This document shows positions 19,534 through 27,706 of a stretch of DNA of 64,000 bases, in pieces. A model generated the notes under the pieces. The model was not told the DNA's origin. It worked only from the letters and a program-made list of their open reading frames with translations, and searched no databases. The stretch is taken from contig AP014683.1 of NCBI GenBank assembly GCA_000828975.1, positions 449,520-513,519 on the forward strand, read 5' to 3'. Made by a program: the position numbers and the translations under genes. Position 1 is the stretch's first letter; each line of letters begins with the position of its first letter. Origin of the DNA: Burkholderiales bacterium GJ-E10. Lineage in GTDB: Bacteria; Pseudomonadota; Gammaproteobacteria; Burkholderiales; Burkholderiaceae_F.

Positions 19534-19955
19534 GGATGGACTCCGGATGGTGGGTACGGCGGGACGGAAGCGACGCTGTCGGCGGGATGTTCCTGCTGCA
19601 GCACGGTCATGCGCCGTGCGACGTATGCGGCGACGGCAAGCGTCCTTTGCTGCGCCTGGATCCATGCCCGGATGTTGTCGTCGGTGGGGTCCAGCAGCGC
19701 CCGCACGGCTTCCGGCGGGGGCTTGCCGTAATTGGCCAGGAAGGCGGAAATTTCCGCGTCGATCCGGCGCTTGCGCAACATGGCCTGGGCCTCTTGTGCG
19801 GGCGTTGCGCATCGCGTCCAGCCGGGTCGCAGCGCCGAGCGGCAGTCCGCGATGCGGGGCCCGGGATCTCCCGCCACCGGCAGCGGTTGCGCCCGGCTTG
19901 CGTCCATGGCGACCACGGCGCACCAGCAGGCAAGCAGGACAACGGTTCGGCGCAT
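19530..19955 (-). CDS. Small secreted protein resembling the N-terminal part of TraF
   Basis: A 141-residue protein with a signal peptide (residues 1–22, cleaved near SRAQ). Two cysteines (C38, C49) follow, then a helical segment at residues about 58–122. The part LLDPTDDNIRAWIQAQQ (residues 88–103) resembles the xPTPENVxxYxxLQ segment that precedes the thioredoxin fold in conjugation proteins of the TraF family. The thioredoxin domain itself is missing, and the protein ends in a proline-rich tail. It sits just before traH, which is the traF position in F. The relationship is inference from a short motif plus position. Confidence 0.6.
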   Translation of the reverse strand: MRRTVVLLACWCAVVAMDASRAQPLPVAGDPGPRIADCRSALRPGWTRCATPAQEAQAMLRKRRIDAEISAFLANYGKPPPEAVRALLDPTDDNIRAWIQAQQRTLAVAAYVARRMTVLQQEHPADSVASVPPYPPSGVHP

Positions 19956-19969
19956 GGCAGGCCTCCCGA

Positions 19970-20524
19970 TCAGCGCCCGCGCCCGTCGAACACCCGGGCG
20001 ACGATCGCGACGTCGCCGAGCGGATCCGGCATCGATTGCTGCCGGAGAGGGGGGTGGCCGCGGTAGTGCCGCCGTGACGAGATGCGTGCCCCGATTCGCC
20101 GCGCCGTGGCGGATCGCATCCGGTGCCTGCCGCGCGATGCGGTCATCGGACCTCCGGCATGGCCGTCCCCATCCGGCTGGATGGCGGTCCCGGCCTCGGT
20201 GCCGCTCGAGGGTCGCGGACCGTACGATGCCGGGTGGACCGACGGTGGCGATGGGGAGCCGGCGGACGGCGGCGGTTCCCTGATAGCCGCACTTTGCCGC
20301 GGCACCGCATGCCGGCTTCCGAGGTCGACCGGGGCGATCGGGCCGGGAGCGCTTCGCACGGCGACGGACGGATACGTCCATCGATCCGTCGCGTTGCCGG
20401 GAACGCCGAGGAGCCGGGGTGCCATCGCGGCGAGCGCGGCAAGCGCGGCGATCGCGCCGATGGCCCGGATGCGCGCGCGGCGCCGTTTCGCCGCCGGATC
20501 GATCGAGAGGTCGGGAAGCTTCAC
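19970..20524 (-). CDS. Single-pass membrane protein with proline-rich tail (TrbI position)
   Basis: A 184-residue product from the GTG at 20524, which overlaps the traC stop as GTGA. A basic N-terminal stretch (KRRRARIR) leads into one membrane helix at about residues 21–40. The rest is low-complexity and rich in Pro, Ser, Gly and Arg, presumably periplasmic. The small bitopic TrbI protein occupies this place after traC in F. Size and topology fit loosely, but no sequence similarity can be claimed. The frame is tightly nested between flanking genes, which supports that it is real. Confidence 0.6.
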   Translation of the reverse strand: MKLPDLSIDPAAKRRRARIRAIGAIAALAALAAMAPRLLGVPGNATDRWTYPSVAVRSAPGPIAPVDLGSRHAVPRQSAAIREPPPSAGSPSPPSVHPASYGPRPSSGTEAGTAIQPDGDGHAGGPMTASRGRHRMRSATARRIGARISSRRHYRGHPPLRQQSMPDPLGDVAIVARVFDGRGR

Positions 20525-23160
20525 GAGGACGGTCCCGGTTCGGCCGTGCGCGCGATGCCGTATGGAAAGTCGCGCGCGAACCGTTGCAGCGCCGCAAGCA
20601 TATCGCCGCATTCCTGGACCAGGCGTTCGATCCGGGCCTCGTCGGCGGGGTCGGTGGTCGAGACGGCATAGCGGAGCGGGTCGGGAATCAGCAATCCCTT
20701 GGCCGAACGCATTCCATCGATCGATACGAAGAATTCGCTGTAGCGGCGCTTCACCAGTCGCAGATTGCGGACGATCTCGAGCTCGCGCTCGTTGAGCCGC
20801 ACGTAGCGTTGCAGGTCGTTGTGGCCGGCGCGGTCCATCGGCAGGACGATCTTGGTCGCCGTGTTGACGAGCATGACGCGGCCGCTGGGCGTGTCGAGGT
20901 CCTGCGGGTCCTGCACGATCGGGATCGCAAATCCGCCGAGGCTGCGATAGGCCTTGAGCGACCGCTCCAGGATCGCTGCGGCATGGTCGTTTTGTACGAG
21001 CGCCCACACTTCGTCGGCGACCAATCCCTTGGGCACGGCGCGCAGCACCGGATCGGCCATCACCTCGTCGACGATGCCGAACACGCAGAACGACACGAGC
21101 GCGGCGCAAGGCTGTCGCAGGATGCCGCCGAGATTGAAGAAGACGAACCGGTCGTCTGCCCGGATGCCGCGCGGCGCATTGAAGAGCTTGCGATACGGTC
21201 CTTTGCGGTACGGATGGAGCCGTTGCGCAAGCCCGCGTCCCGAGGGGCCCATGCGTTCGAGTTCGGCGCAGACATCGTCGAGAACGGTTTCACGCACCGG
21301 CACGTCGCGCAGCGCATCCCAGTTCCGCTGTGCGGCGGTCATCGCCGCGGTTTGGAGCGCAACTTCCTCTTCCCGGGAAATCGCTTCCTGCGCGCTGCCC
21401 TCGGTGATCATCAGGGTGAGCGCGGCGAACCAGCGCGCCTGGTTCTCGAGCGTCGGCCGCCCATGGAACGGGTTGAGGGAAATGTCGCTGTCCAGCGTCA
21501 ATTCGACATAGCGGCCGAGCAGCATGGCGAGCTTGCGATAGTCGGCCTTGATCGACACCAGAAACAGGCGGATGTCGGGAAGACGCCAGAGTTGCAGCAG
21601 GTAATCGTGGACGAAGAAGCTCTTTCCCGAACCCGATTGACCGACGATGAGCGCGTGCGGGTTCTTTTCCGCCTTGGTCGGATCCAGAAACAGCGGCTCG
21701 CCGGACGGGCTGCTGTAGAGCACGACCGGCGCGCGGTCGCGGTCGGGGAACGCATCTTCGGCGACAACCCCGGTCCAGCATCCGCCCGCGGGATGGATGT
21801 CGGCGCAGTCGCGCGACAACATGCGGCGTCGGCGGCGCAACGCGCGTTCGGTGAGCGGATAGACGGTGAAGGGCAGGCAGCCGCGCAGCAGCAGCGAACT
21901 GCCGATGTCGGACTCCGGCGCCGACTCGATGTCCGCCTGCTCGAGGATCTTGCAGACCTGCGCCGCCGCGTCATCGGCTGCTTCGGCGCGATCCTCGCTG
22001 ATGTGGATCTGCAGGCGGGTTTCGAAGATGCGTTCCCCGTCGGCGAAGATCCGGTGCTCGACGTCGTGCAGCGCCTCCGTCCGCGCCTGCATCTCCGTTT
22101 CGTTGAATCGATGGGTGGAGCGGGCGTTGAGCAGGGCGCGGGCCTTGATCTGTGCCAGCGCACGGACGGGGGGAATCGGGGTCGCGGCAACGCATACCGT
22201 GATGCGCGGCAGCGCCACCGCCAGCGCATCCAGCATGCCCGAGGCGACGGCGCGCGGCGGCCAGAGCATGGATACCACCCGGTGGTGCATCGCGGCGCCG
22301 CGCGCTACGCTGCGGAATCCGCGGCCGTCGATGCCTTCGATGCGCCCGAGCGCGGCGATCGCGGCACGCAACTCCTCGCCGCAGGGGGCGAGACCAGGGT
22401 CCCCGTGGTCCGCGGCGGCGGGGCTGGCTGCCGGTCGATCGGCGGCGTCGCGTTGCGGAAACAACGCCGCTCCGACCCAGTCGATCAGGCCGCTCTCGTC
22501 GAGTGCAGTCGGCTCCCATCCCCGGGCCTGCGCGGCGGCCAGCACGTCGCGGATGCCCTCGACGAACCGGGCGGCGCGCCGCTGTGCGCCTGTCGGCGGC
22601 GCGGCGGCCGGCTGACCCTCGGGAGATGCCGCGAAGGGACGGCGCAGCAAGGCGCGAAGTCCCGGGCGCGCGAGGCCCAGCGGTTCGGACTTGATCGCAA
22701 CCGCAAGAATGCGCCGCCGGGGAACCAGGTTTCCGGCCCGGTCGTCCGGGAAGAAGCCTTCGCCGCAGGCACGTTGCCAGCGCTCGACGATCCGGTCGGT
22801 GAACAGGCGGCCGCAGGCATCGATGCCGGGTTGGGCGCGATAGCGGCGCAGTGCGCCGTTGACCTGCGGTTCGCTGCGGGCGAACCATTGCCAATGCGAC
22901 CCCGCCGGAAGGGCGTGCAGCATCGCGAGAATGCCCTGTGCAACATCGTCCTCGGCGTTCGGAACGGTGTCGACTGTGGGGGGGATTAGGGTGAACGCAT
23001 AGCCCAGCGTATCGTCGGCGAGGAGATGCAGCGGACCGAACCCCTGGAACTCGCCGCAGTGCAGGTATGGCAGCTCGGCCGCCAGCGATGCGTGGTGCTG
23101 CCCCGCTCGTCCGGCCAGGGCGCGTCGACGCCGCCCGAACAGGCGGTCAGCGGCTCGCAT
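20521..23160 (-). CDS. traC: T4SS assembly ATPase TraC (VirB4 family)
   Basis: An 879-residue cytoplasmic ATPase. Walker A GQSGSGKS lies at residues 507–514 (K513) and Walker B LVADEVWAL has D716/E717. The N-terminal half fits the TraC/F-type VirB4 domain. After Walker A come KADYRK and NPFHGRP, typical of the C-terminal ATPase domain, and later a DPQDLDTPSGR segment. VirB4-class ATPases power pilus biogenesis and are the most conserved component of these systems. The ATG at 23160 overlaps traV by 14 bases. All catalytic motifs are intact, so the system is not an obvious ruin. Confidence 0.92.
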   Translation of the reverse strand: MRAADRLFGRRRRALAGRAGQHHASLAAELPYLHCGEFQGFGPLHLLADDTLGYAFTLIPPTVDTVPNAEDDVAQGILAMLHALPAGSHWQWFARSEPQVNGALRRYRAQPGIDACGRLFTDRIVERWQRACGEGFFPDDRAGNLVPRRRILAVAIKSEPLGLARPGLRALLRRPFAASPEGQPAAAPPTGAQRRAARFVEGIRDVLAAAQARGWEPTALDESGLIDWVGAALFPQRDAADRPAASPAAADHGDPGLAPCGEELRAAIAALGRIEGIDGRGFRSVARGAAMHHRVVSMLWPPRAVASGMLDALAVALPRITVCVAATPIPPVRALAQIKARALLNARSTHRFNETEMQARTEALHDVEHRIFADGERIFETRLQIHISEDRAEAADDAAAQVCKILEQADIESAPESDIGSSLLLRGCLPFTVYPLTERALRRRRRMLSRDCADIHPAGGCWTGVVAEDAFPDRDRAPVVLYSSPSGEPLFLDPTKAEKNPHALIVGQSGSGKSFFVHDYLLQLWRLPDIRLFLVSIKADYRKLAMLLGRYVELTLDSDISLNPFHGRPTLENQARWFAALTLMITEGSAQEAISREEEVALQTAAMTAAQRNWDALRDVPVRETVLDDVCAELERMGPSGRGLAQRLHPYRKGPYRKLFNAPRGIRADDRFVFFNLGGILRQPCAALVSFCVFGIVDEVMADPVLRAVPKGLVADEVWALVQNDHAAAILERSLKAYRSLGGFAIPIVQDPQDLDTPSGRVMLVNTATKIVLPMDRAGHNDLQRYVRLNERELEIVRNLRLVKRRYSEFFVSIDGMRSAKGLLIPDPLRYAVSTTDPADEARIERLVQECGDMLAALQRFARDFPYGIARTAEPGPSS

Positions 23161-23506
23161 GGTCGCCCTCGGCCCAATCGAAGTCGGACACCGGGATCGC
23201 CACCCAGCTGCCGAAGTGCTTGTTGTGTTCCGCGTCGACCCAAGAATAGAGGTAGGCCATGCGGATGTCCGGCGGCCGGATCGCCGGGCGGGGAATCGCC
23301 GACCCGGCGTCGTCGCCGTGCCGCAGCGGCACGACCGCTGCGGTTTCGAGGACGCGCAGCGAATCCCGGTGCGCCTGCTTCAGGGCCTGGTCCATCGACA
23401 TCGTCGGCACCGATACCTTGGTGGCGGGAACGGCGCATGCCGACAGCGCGAGGGCTGCGGCAGCGGTCATTGCGCGGAGCGCGGAGGAGTGAAGGGTATG
23501 GGTCAT
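23147..23506 (-). CDS. traV: T4SS lipoprotein at the TraV position
   Basis: A 119-residue predicted lipoprotein with a signal peptide and the lipobox ALSAC (lipidated C24). The mature part ends in a tryptophan/tyrosine-containing segment (IRMAYLYSWVDAEHNKHFG). In F-type and integrative-element systems a small lipoprotein between the VirB10-like and VirB4-like genes forms part of the outer-membrane core with TraB and TraK. Start and stop both overlap neighbours (traB stop at 23503, traC start at 23160). Assigned by lipobox plus gene order. Confidence 0.72.
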   Translation of the reverse strand: MTHTLHSSALRAMTAAAALALSACAVPATKVSVPTMSMDQALKQAHRDSLRVLETAAVVPLRHGDDAGSAIPRPAIRPPDIRMAYLYSWVDAEHNKHFGSWVAIPVSDFDWAEGDHASR

Positions 23507-24627
23507 GGCAGTGCGATATGCGTCGGGGTTATGGCGCGTCCGCTTGCGGGGACACGCAGATCGTTGGCGAGCACGACCGTCACCGGCGTGCCGCCTCCCA
23601 CCTGCAGCGATGGGCTGTACAGGTTGTAGTAGTCGTTGATCGATTGCGTGAGCGCATTCGATGCGCCGACGGCGGCCCCGCCGGTCGCATCGCGCATGGG
23701 GCTGCCGACGAAGTTCGCGCTCGCCCCCATCGCCATGGCGCTGTACTGGTACTGCTCCTGGCTCAGCCGTTGCCCATATCCGCTCAAGGCGCCGCCGGCC
23801 GCGGCGACCAGGGTCTTCCGCCCCAGGTTTTCGACGATCGTCGCCCGTACGCCGCGGATCCCGTCGCGATCGACCAGCCAGCCGGCGGTATCCCAGGTTC
23901 GCGACGCGCCATCGGGAAAGGTGCAGGTCAGGCGTGCAAGCTTGAAGTCGATGCGCCCGGCGGCGATTTCCGGCCGCCCCTGGACGAGCGCGAAGCAGCC
24001 GTCGAGATCGGAAGAAAACCCGTTGGCGGACCGATAGCGGCCGTGCAGCGCGACCAGGCTCTCGCGGTCGGATCCACCGACGATGGCGACCACGCCGTTG
24101 AGCAGCGTCCCCCGGATGAATCCGTTCGGCACGATGTCGGGCTCCGCTTCGGGCTCCGCGTCCGGCTTGGATTCCGCCGCGGGCGCATCGCCCGCAACCG
24201 CTGCGCGGCGGACGTGCACGCGCGGCGCAGCGACCGGCGTTTGCGGCTCCCCGTCGGACGATGGGCGCAGCGACTGCTGCATTGCGCCGAGCCGGCGGGA
24301 AAGTTCGGCATCGAGCTGCGCACGCTGTCGCGATTCGAACGCGCGTAGCCGTTGCTCCTGCTCATGGCTGGATTGGGTGAGTGAACGCTGCATCTGCTCG
24401 GTGACCTTCCGCTGGAACGACTGGATGAACTGTTCGGTCGGAATCGCCGCGCCGAATTGGGCGGATCCCGTGGCCGCGACGTTGCCTGCGGCGTGCAGCG
24501 CGCCGATCGGGGCGCAGGCGATCGCCGCCGTCATCGCCCGGGTCACCGTACAGCGCACTCGGGCACGTCGCGGCCGGAGGCGAGGCCGCGATGACGGAAG
24601 GGATCCTGGAGTCCGCGGAGGCATCAT
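23503..24627 (-). CDS. traB: VirB10/TraB-like T4SS channel scaffold
   Basis: A 374-residue product from ATG 24627; ATG 24624 or the internal MTAAIACAP are alternative starts. A hydrophobic segment lies around residues 31–48. A Gln/Arg/Glu-rich coiled coil spans about 65–120, then a Pro/Ala-rich linker (PDAEPEAEPD). The C-terminal beta domain from about residue 166 (PNGFIRGTLLNGV, DLDGCFALVQG, GGALSGYGQRLSQ) matches TraB/TrbI. In T4SSs this protein spans the periplasm and couples the inner-membrane ATPases to the outer-membrane pore with TraK and TraV. The start overlaps the traK stop. Confidence 0.87.
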   Translation of the reverse strand: MMPPRTPGSLPSSRPRLRPRRARVRCTVTRAMTAAIACAPIGALHAAGNVAATGSAQFGAAIPTEQFIQSFQRKVTEQMQRSLTQSSHEQEQRLRAFESRQRAQLDAELSRRLGAMQQSLRPSSDGEPQTPVAAPRVHVRRAAVAGDAPAAESKPDAEPEAEPDIVPNGFIRGTLLNGVVAIVGGSDRESLVALHGRYRSANGFSSDLDGCFALVQGRPEIAAGRIDFKLARLTCTFPDGASRTWDTAGWLVDRDGIRGVRATIVENLGRKTLVAAAGGALSGYGQRLSQEQYQYSAMAMGASANFVGSPMRDATGGAAVGASNALTQSINDYYNLYSPSLQVGGGTPVTVVLANDLRVPASGRAITPTHIALP

Positions 24628-25487
24628 CGATCCGCATAGACGAGATATCCCTGCGTCGACGGATGCGCGGCGTCGAGCCGGAAGTCGTCGGCGCCCATCG
24701 CCCGCAGGGTGCCGAGCCGGGGAATGCGGATGTCGATGTCGGCGGGTACGACCGGGATAGACCCCGGCGGAACGCTTGCCTGGATGCGTACGATGATTCC
24801 GGTGATGCCGCGCGGCAGCCGCCACAATTCGCGTGCGGCGATGCGGACCGGTGCCTGGTCGAGCAGGATTCGCCGGCTGGGCTGGATCTCCGATCCGGGA
24901 GGCGGCGTGGCGCGCATCATCGCCTTGAGCGCATCGAGCACCGCCCTTTCACCGGGATCGGCGGGCGCCCCGCTTGGGTGGGGGGCGAGATCGTGAACCG
25001 TGACGATCGGGGTATAGGGCAGCGCGCTGCTGACGCGCGCGAGGTACAGCGTGCCCGTCCTTCGGCCCCGCATCGTCAGGCGCTGCTCGATCCCGGCCTT
25101 GCGCGGCCGGATGATCAGGGTGCGATCGTCGAGCAGCGTGCAGGCGACGTCGTCGTCGTGTTCCCAGACGTCGTCGAACGGTTCCGGCATCACCAGCCGG
25201 GTATCGGAACCCAGGCGCACGGGAACGCGCAGGGTGGTTGCGCCATCCCAGACCGCGTCGGTGTTGATCGGCGGCATCCCGGCATGGTCCGCGGTCTCCG
25301 ATGCACCGGCGGGGTTGCCGGAGGTCACCGCGACGCACAGCAGGACGAGCGCGGCGACTCCATGCCGGCTCGCCCGATCCGCGGCCCAAGCGCGACCCGA
25401 TCGCGACGATGCGCCTGCGATCGCCGATGTGTTCCGGGCTGCCCGCGCTTGCGGCGTCCGGTACGGTTCAGGAATGCATCGAATCAT
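24624..25487 (-). CDS. traK: TraK-like (VirB9 position) periplasmic T4SS protein
   Basis: Up to 287 residues from ATG 25487, which overlaps the traE stop as ATGA. A long polar N-terminus precedes a hydrophobic signal at residues about 42–60 (GVAALVLLCVAVTSG), so the true start may be further downstream. The remainder is beta-rich (RVPVRLGSDTRLVMPEPFDDVWE). In F-type systems TraK is the secretin-like periplasmic ring partner of TraB. Identification rests mainly on place in the A–L–E–K–B–V–C order and overall character. Confidence 0.72.
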   Translation of the reverse strand: MIRCIPEPYRTPQARAARNTSAIAGASSRSGRAWAADRASRHGVAALVLLCVAVTSGNPAGASETADHAGMPPINTDAVWDGATTLRVPVRLGSDTRLVMPEPFDDVWEHDDDVACTLLDDRTLIIRPRKAGIEQRLTMRGRRTGTLYLARVSSALPYTPIVTVHDLAPHPSGAPADPGERAVLDALKAMMRATPPPGSEIQPSRRILLDQAPVRIAARELWRLPRGITGIIVRIQASVPPGSIPVVPADIDIRIPRLGTLRAMGADDFRLDAAHPSTQGYLVYADR

Positions 25488-26092
25488 TTCGCCTCCTCGT
25501 CGACCACGTTGAAATCCTCCAGAACGATTCCCGCGCGATTGCGTTCCGATGGCGACCCCCATCGCAATCGCAGTCGGACGCGGCATCGGTTGCGGTTCAT
25601 CGGCAGACCGCTGGCGTAGACGGTCCGCTCGCCGTCGACCGCGTACTCGTACCGGCCCGAGCCGATCCGCCGCAACGATTCCGTTCCCGGGCTTGCGAAG
25701 AAGGTCCGCGACTGGTTCTGCGCCTCGACGTCGCGCTGCAATCCGCTGCGCGCCAGCCGCAGCGCCGGGAGGAAGCGCGGCGCGGCGAAGGTTTCGAGTT
25801 CATCGAATCGCTCGGCGAAGCTGCGCGGCCCGCCGAAGTTGGTGGCGAGCGTGGCCAGATACCGCGCCGTGGCACGCATCTGCTCCTCGGTGATGCCGGG
25901 CGTGTAGACGCCGCCGATCGCGCCGGGGACGACGAACACCGGCATGTGCCGCACCAGGTCCTGCGCACTGCCGGCGGTCCGGACGGCGAAGGCCAGGCTG
26001 GCGGCGGCGACGGCGAACAGTGCCACGCCGCTGGTCGCGGCCAGCGTGATCGCACGGTGGATCGCCTGTTCGAGGGTGCGGAATTCGGCCAT
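25484..26092 (-). CDS. traE: TraE-like T4SS protein with N-terminal membrane anchor
   Basis: A 202-residue protein starting MAEFRTLEQAIHRA. One membrane helix near residues 15–37 is followed by a periplasmic domain that ends in a basic/aromatic beta region (RCRVRLRLRWG). Size, topology and place after the TraL-like gene fit the TraE family of F-type systems, which helps pilus assembly. It begins 16 bases after the preceding stop. A divergent member is likely; confidence comes from context. Confidence 0.75.
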   Translation of the reverse strand: MAEFRTLEQAIHRAITLAATSGVALFAVAAASLAFAVRTAGSAQDLVRHMPVFVVPGAIGGVYTPGITEEQMRATARYLATLATNFGGPRSFAERFDELETFAAPRFLPALRLARSGLQRDVEAQNQSRTFFASPGTESLRRIGSGRYEYAVDGERTVYASGLPMNRNRCRVRLRLRWGSPSERNRAGIVLEDFNVVDEEAK

Positions 26093-26108
26093 GGTCGTCC
26101 TCGGTCGA

Positions 26109-26360
26109 TCACGGATCCAGGTTGCGCAGACGCCCGTCGAGCAGGCCCCGCAGATTGATGCCGGCGCGATAGGCGCGGTGCGCGAGGTAGCCTTCGGGTT
26201 TGCCCAGGGTGCAGCGCACCGTGAGCGCACAGGCGACCGCACCGGCGCCCAGCGCGATCAGCGGATCGACGGTGCGCAGCAGGAAGAGCGGTACCAGGAA
26301 GGCCATGCAGTACTCGCCGATGCGGCTCGCGTCGTCGATCAGGCGCGGAACCGGCCTCAC
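26109..26360 (-). CDS. traL: TraL-like (VirB3 position) small inner-membrane protein
   Basis: An 83-residue protein from the GTG at 26360, which overlaps the pilin-gene stop as GTGA. The sequence PRLIDDASRIGEYCMAFLVP and a second hydrophobic segment at residues about 34–49 give two helices, followed by a basic tail (GYLAHRAYRAG). Small two-helix proteins of this kind (TraL/VirB3) accompany the pilin and the VirB4 ATPase. Length and topology fit well. A longer frame upstream would lie inside the pilin gene and is rejected. Confidence 0.75.
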   Translation of the reverse strand: MRPVPRLIDDASRIGEYCMAFLVPLFLLRTVDPLIALGAGAVACALTVRCTLGKPEGYLAHRAYRAGINLRGLLDGRLRNLDP

Positions 26361-26701
26361 CCTGCACCTCCAAGCGCCTGCGCGGTGTTGCGCATCGAAA
26401 TGACGATCAGGGGGACGAAGAAGATCAGTGCGCCGGCCACCATCACCCCCAGCGCATGCATGAAGCCGCGCTCGAGGAAGAGATAGATTCCGAGGCCGAC
26501 GATGACGGCGGAGCCGACCAGGCCCCAGGGACCATAGAGCACGCTGCGGAATGCCGTCCACAGCGTGGTGCCGGCGTCCGGCCCCATGTTGCTGATGGCC
26601 TGCGCGGCGGCCATTGCCGGCAGCAGCGCAACGGCCGCCGCGACGGCGCAGGCCGGTGTTCGTGTGCTGCGTCGGCGCGGTGTGGATGCCGGGTTGGTCA
26701 T
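26357..26701 (-). CDS. Pilin-like T4SS protein (TraA/VirB2 position)
   Basis: A 114-residue protein, first gene of the cluster. It has a cleavable-looking signal peptide (residues 1–35, ending AMAAAQA) and a mature part of about 79 residues with two hydrophobic helices (about 60–76 and 83–102). This is the architecture of VirB2/TraA pilins and of the small pilin-like membrane protein of integrative conjugative elements. The ATG at 26701 sits just downstream of a strong hairpin (26705–26747) that overlaps its ribosome-binding region. The identification is structural, not by sequence match. Confidence 0.68.
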   Translation of the reverse strand: MTNPASTPRRRSTRTPACAVAAAVALLPAMAAAQAISNMGPDAGTTLWTAFRSVLYGPWGLVGSAVIVGLGIYLFLERGFMHALGVMVAGALIFFVPLIVISMRNTAQALGGAG

Positions 26702-26704
26702 CGG

Positions 26705-26747
26705 AGATTCCCTGGTGATGGCCCCGGACGGGGCGACGAGGGAATCT
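26705..26747 (-). promoter_or_regulatory. Leader hairpin overlapping the RBS of the T4SS operon
   Basis: Perfect 9-base inverted repeat, AGATTCCCT at 26705–26713 and AGGGAATCT at 26739–26747. It encloses a second perfect stem, CCCCG (26722–26726) and CGGGG (26729–26733). Read on the minus strand, the arm nearest the gene carries the AGGG that would serve as Shine-Dalgarno for ATG 26701. A folded leader would therefore hide it. This suggests translational control of the first gene, and of the genes coupled to it. Confidence 0.5.
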
Positions 26748-26857
26748 TGCGGCGCGGCGGCGCGGCGCGCACTACCGGGGTTGGTCTTGTCCGATGCGCC
26801 GACGCGCCTTATCGCGCTTGTGGCAACGCGGCGTTCCGCATCGCCGGGCCTTCCTTG

Positions 26858-27706
26858 CTAAAACGGCAGCGCCGAGAGGTCTTCGTTGCGGATCCGGTCG
26901 CGCGCGGCCTCGAAACCCGGGAGCAGGCGGCCGACCTGAAGCCAGAATTCCGGTCCATGGTTGAGTTCCTTGCGGTGCGCGAGTTCGTGCGCGACCACAT
27001 AGTCGATCATCGATAGGGGGAAATGGATCAATCGCCAGTTGAGGCGGATGCGGCCGTCGGCGCAGCAGGAACCCCAGCGCGAACGCGCGGAGGACAGCGC
27101 CCAGGAGGTGTATGTGACGCCGTTGCGCATCGCCAGTTCGCGCAGCCGCGATCCCAGCACCCGCTGCGCTTCGGCCTTGAGCCATGTCTGCACGGCGTCG
27201 CGGATCTGCGCCTCGGCGGCCTGCGGCGGTAGTGCCAGCCGCAGTTCGTCGGGCGTTGCAAGGTCGGGAAGCGGGTCGTCGCCGGCGCCACGTACCAGCT
27301 CCGAGGCGCGGAGATCGCCGCGCAGCCGCAGCGTGATCTGTGCGCCGAGGTAGGGTAGGGTGCCGCCGTCGCAGAACCGCACCTGGGGCAGCTTGCGCCG
27401 CGCCCGCCATTGCCGCCATTGGTCGAGGCGCGTGCGGATCCAGCGCTCCTTCTCGACGATCGCGGTTTCGATGTCGCGCAGCGACACCCAGCGCGGCGCG
27501 CTGACGGTCAGGCCGCGGTCATCGATCTGGAAGCCGATCGTGCGCCGGCGCGCGCGCCGGAGGCGGTAGGCGTAGGTTTCGCCGGAGAGCAGGATGCGGC
27601 GCTCCGGAGGGGGGCCGTCGGCGGAGGGCCGGACCGCCGACGGCGGGTCCGGCGGATCCGCGAGCGGGATCAGGTCGAGGCTGAGTTGCCGCGGGACGCT
27701 AGCCAT
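26858..27706 (-). CDS. YgjP-like zinc metallopeptidase (DUF45/M48-related)
   Basis: A 282-residue cytoplasmic protein with the zinc-binding helix HELAH (H240, E241, H244) and a further histidine in NHGPEFW (H250). Upstream are the family motifs SRWGSCCADGRIRLNWRLI and YVVAHELAH. An N-terminal proline-rich extension of about 35 residues precedes the domain. The DUF45 family is widespread and its substrates are poorly defined. It overlaps plsC by eight bases and closes the large minus-strand housekeeping run. Confidence 0.88.
   Translation of the reverse strand: MASVPRQLSLDLIPLADPPDPPSAVRPSADGPPPERRILLSGETYAYRLRRARRRTIGFQIDDRGLTVSAPRWVSLRDIETAIVEKERWIRTRLDQWRQWRARRKLPQVRFCDGGTLPYLGAQITLRLRGDLRASELVRGAGDDPLPDLATPDELRLALPPQAAEAQIRDAVQTWLKAEAQRVLGSRLRELAMRNGVTYTSWALSSARSRWGSCCADGRIRLNWRLIHFPLSMIDYVVAHELAHRKELNHGPEFWLQVGRLLPGFEAARDRIRNEDLSALPF

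Noticed and set aside
20419-22989. Plus-strand open frame of 856 codons opposite traC
   Set aside because: TraC Walker A and B are in frame on the minus strand; the plus product has no motif.
16298-26857. Attachment-site direct repeats flanking the secretion cluster
   Set aside because: By eye no direct repeat of ten or more bases joins the two borders, and no tRNA or integrase lies at either edge.
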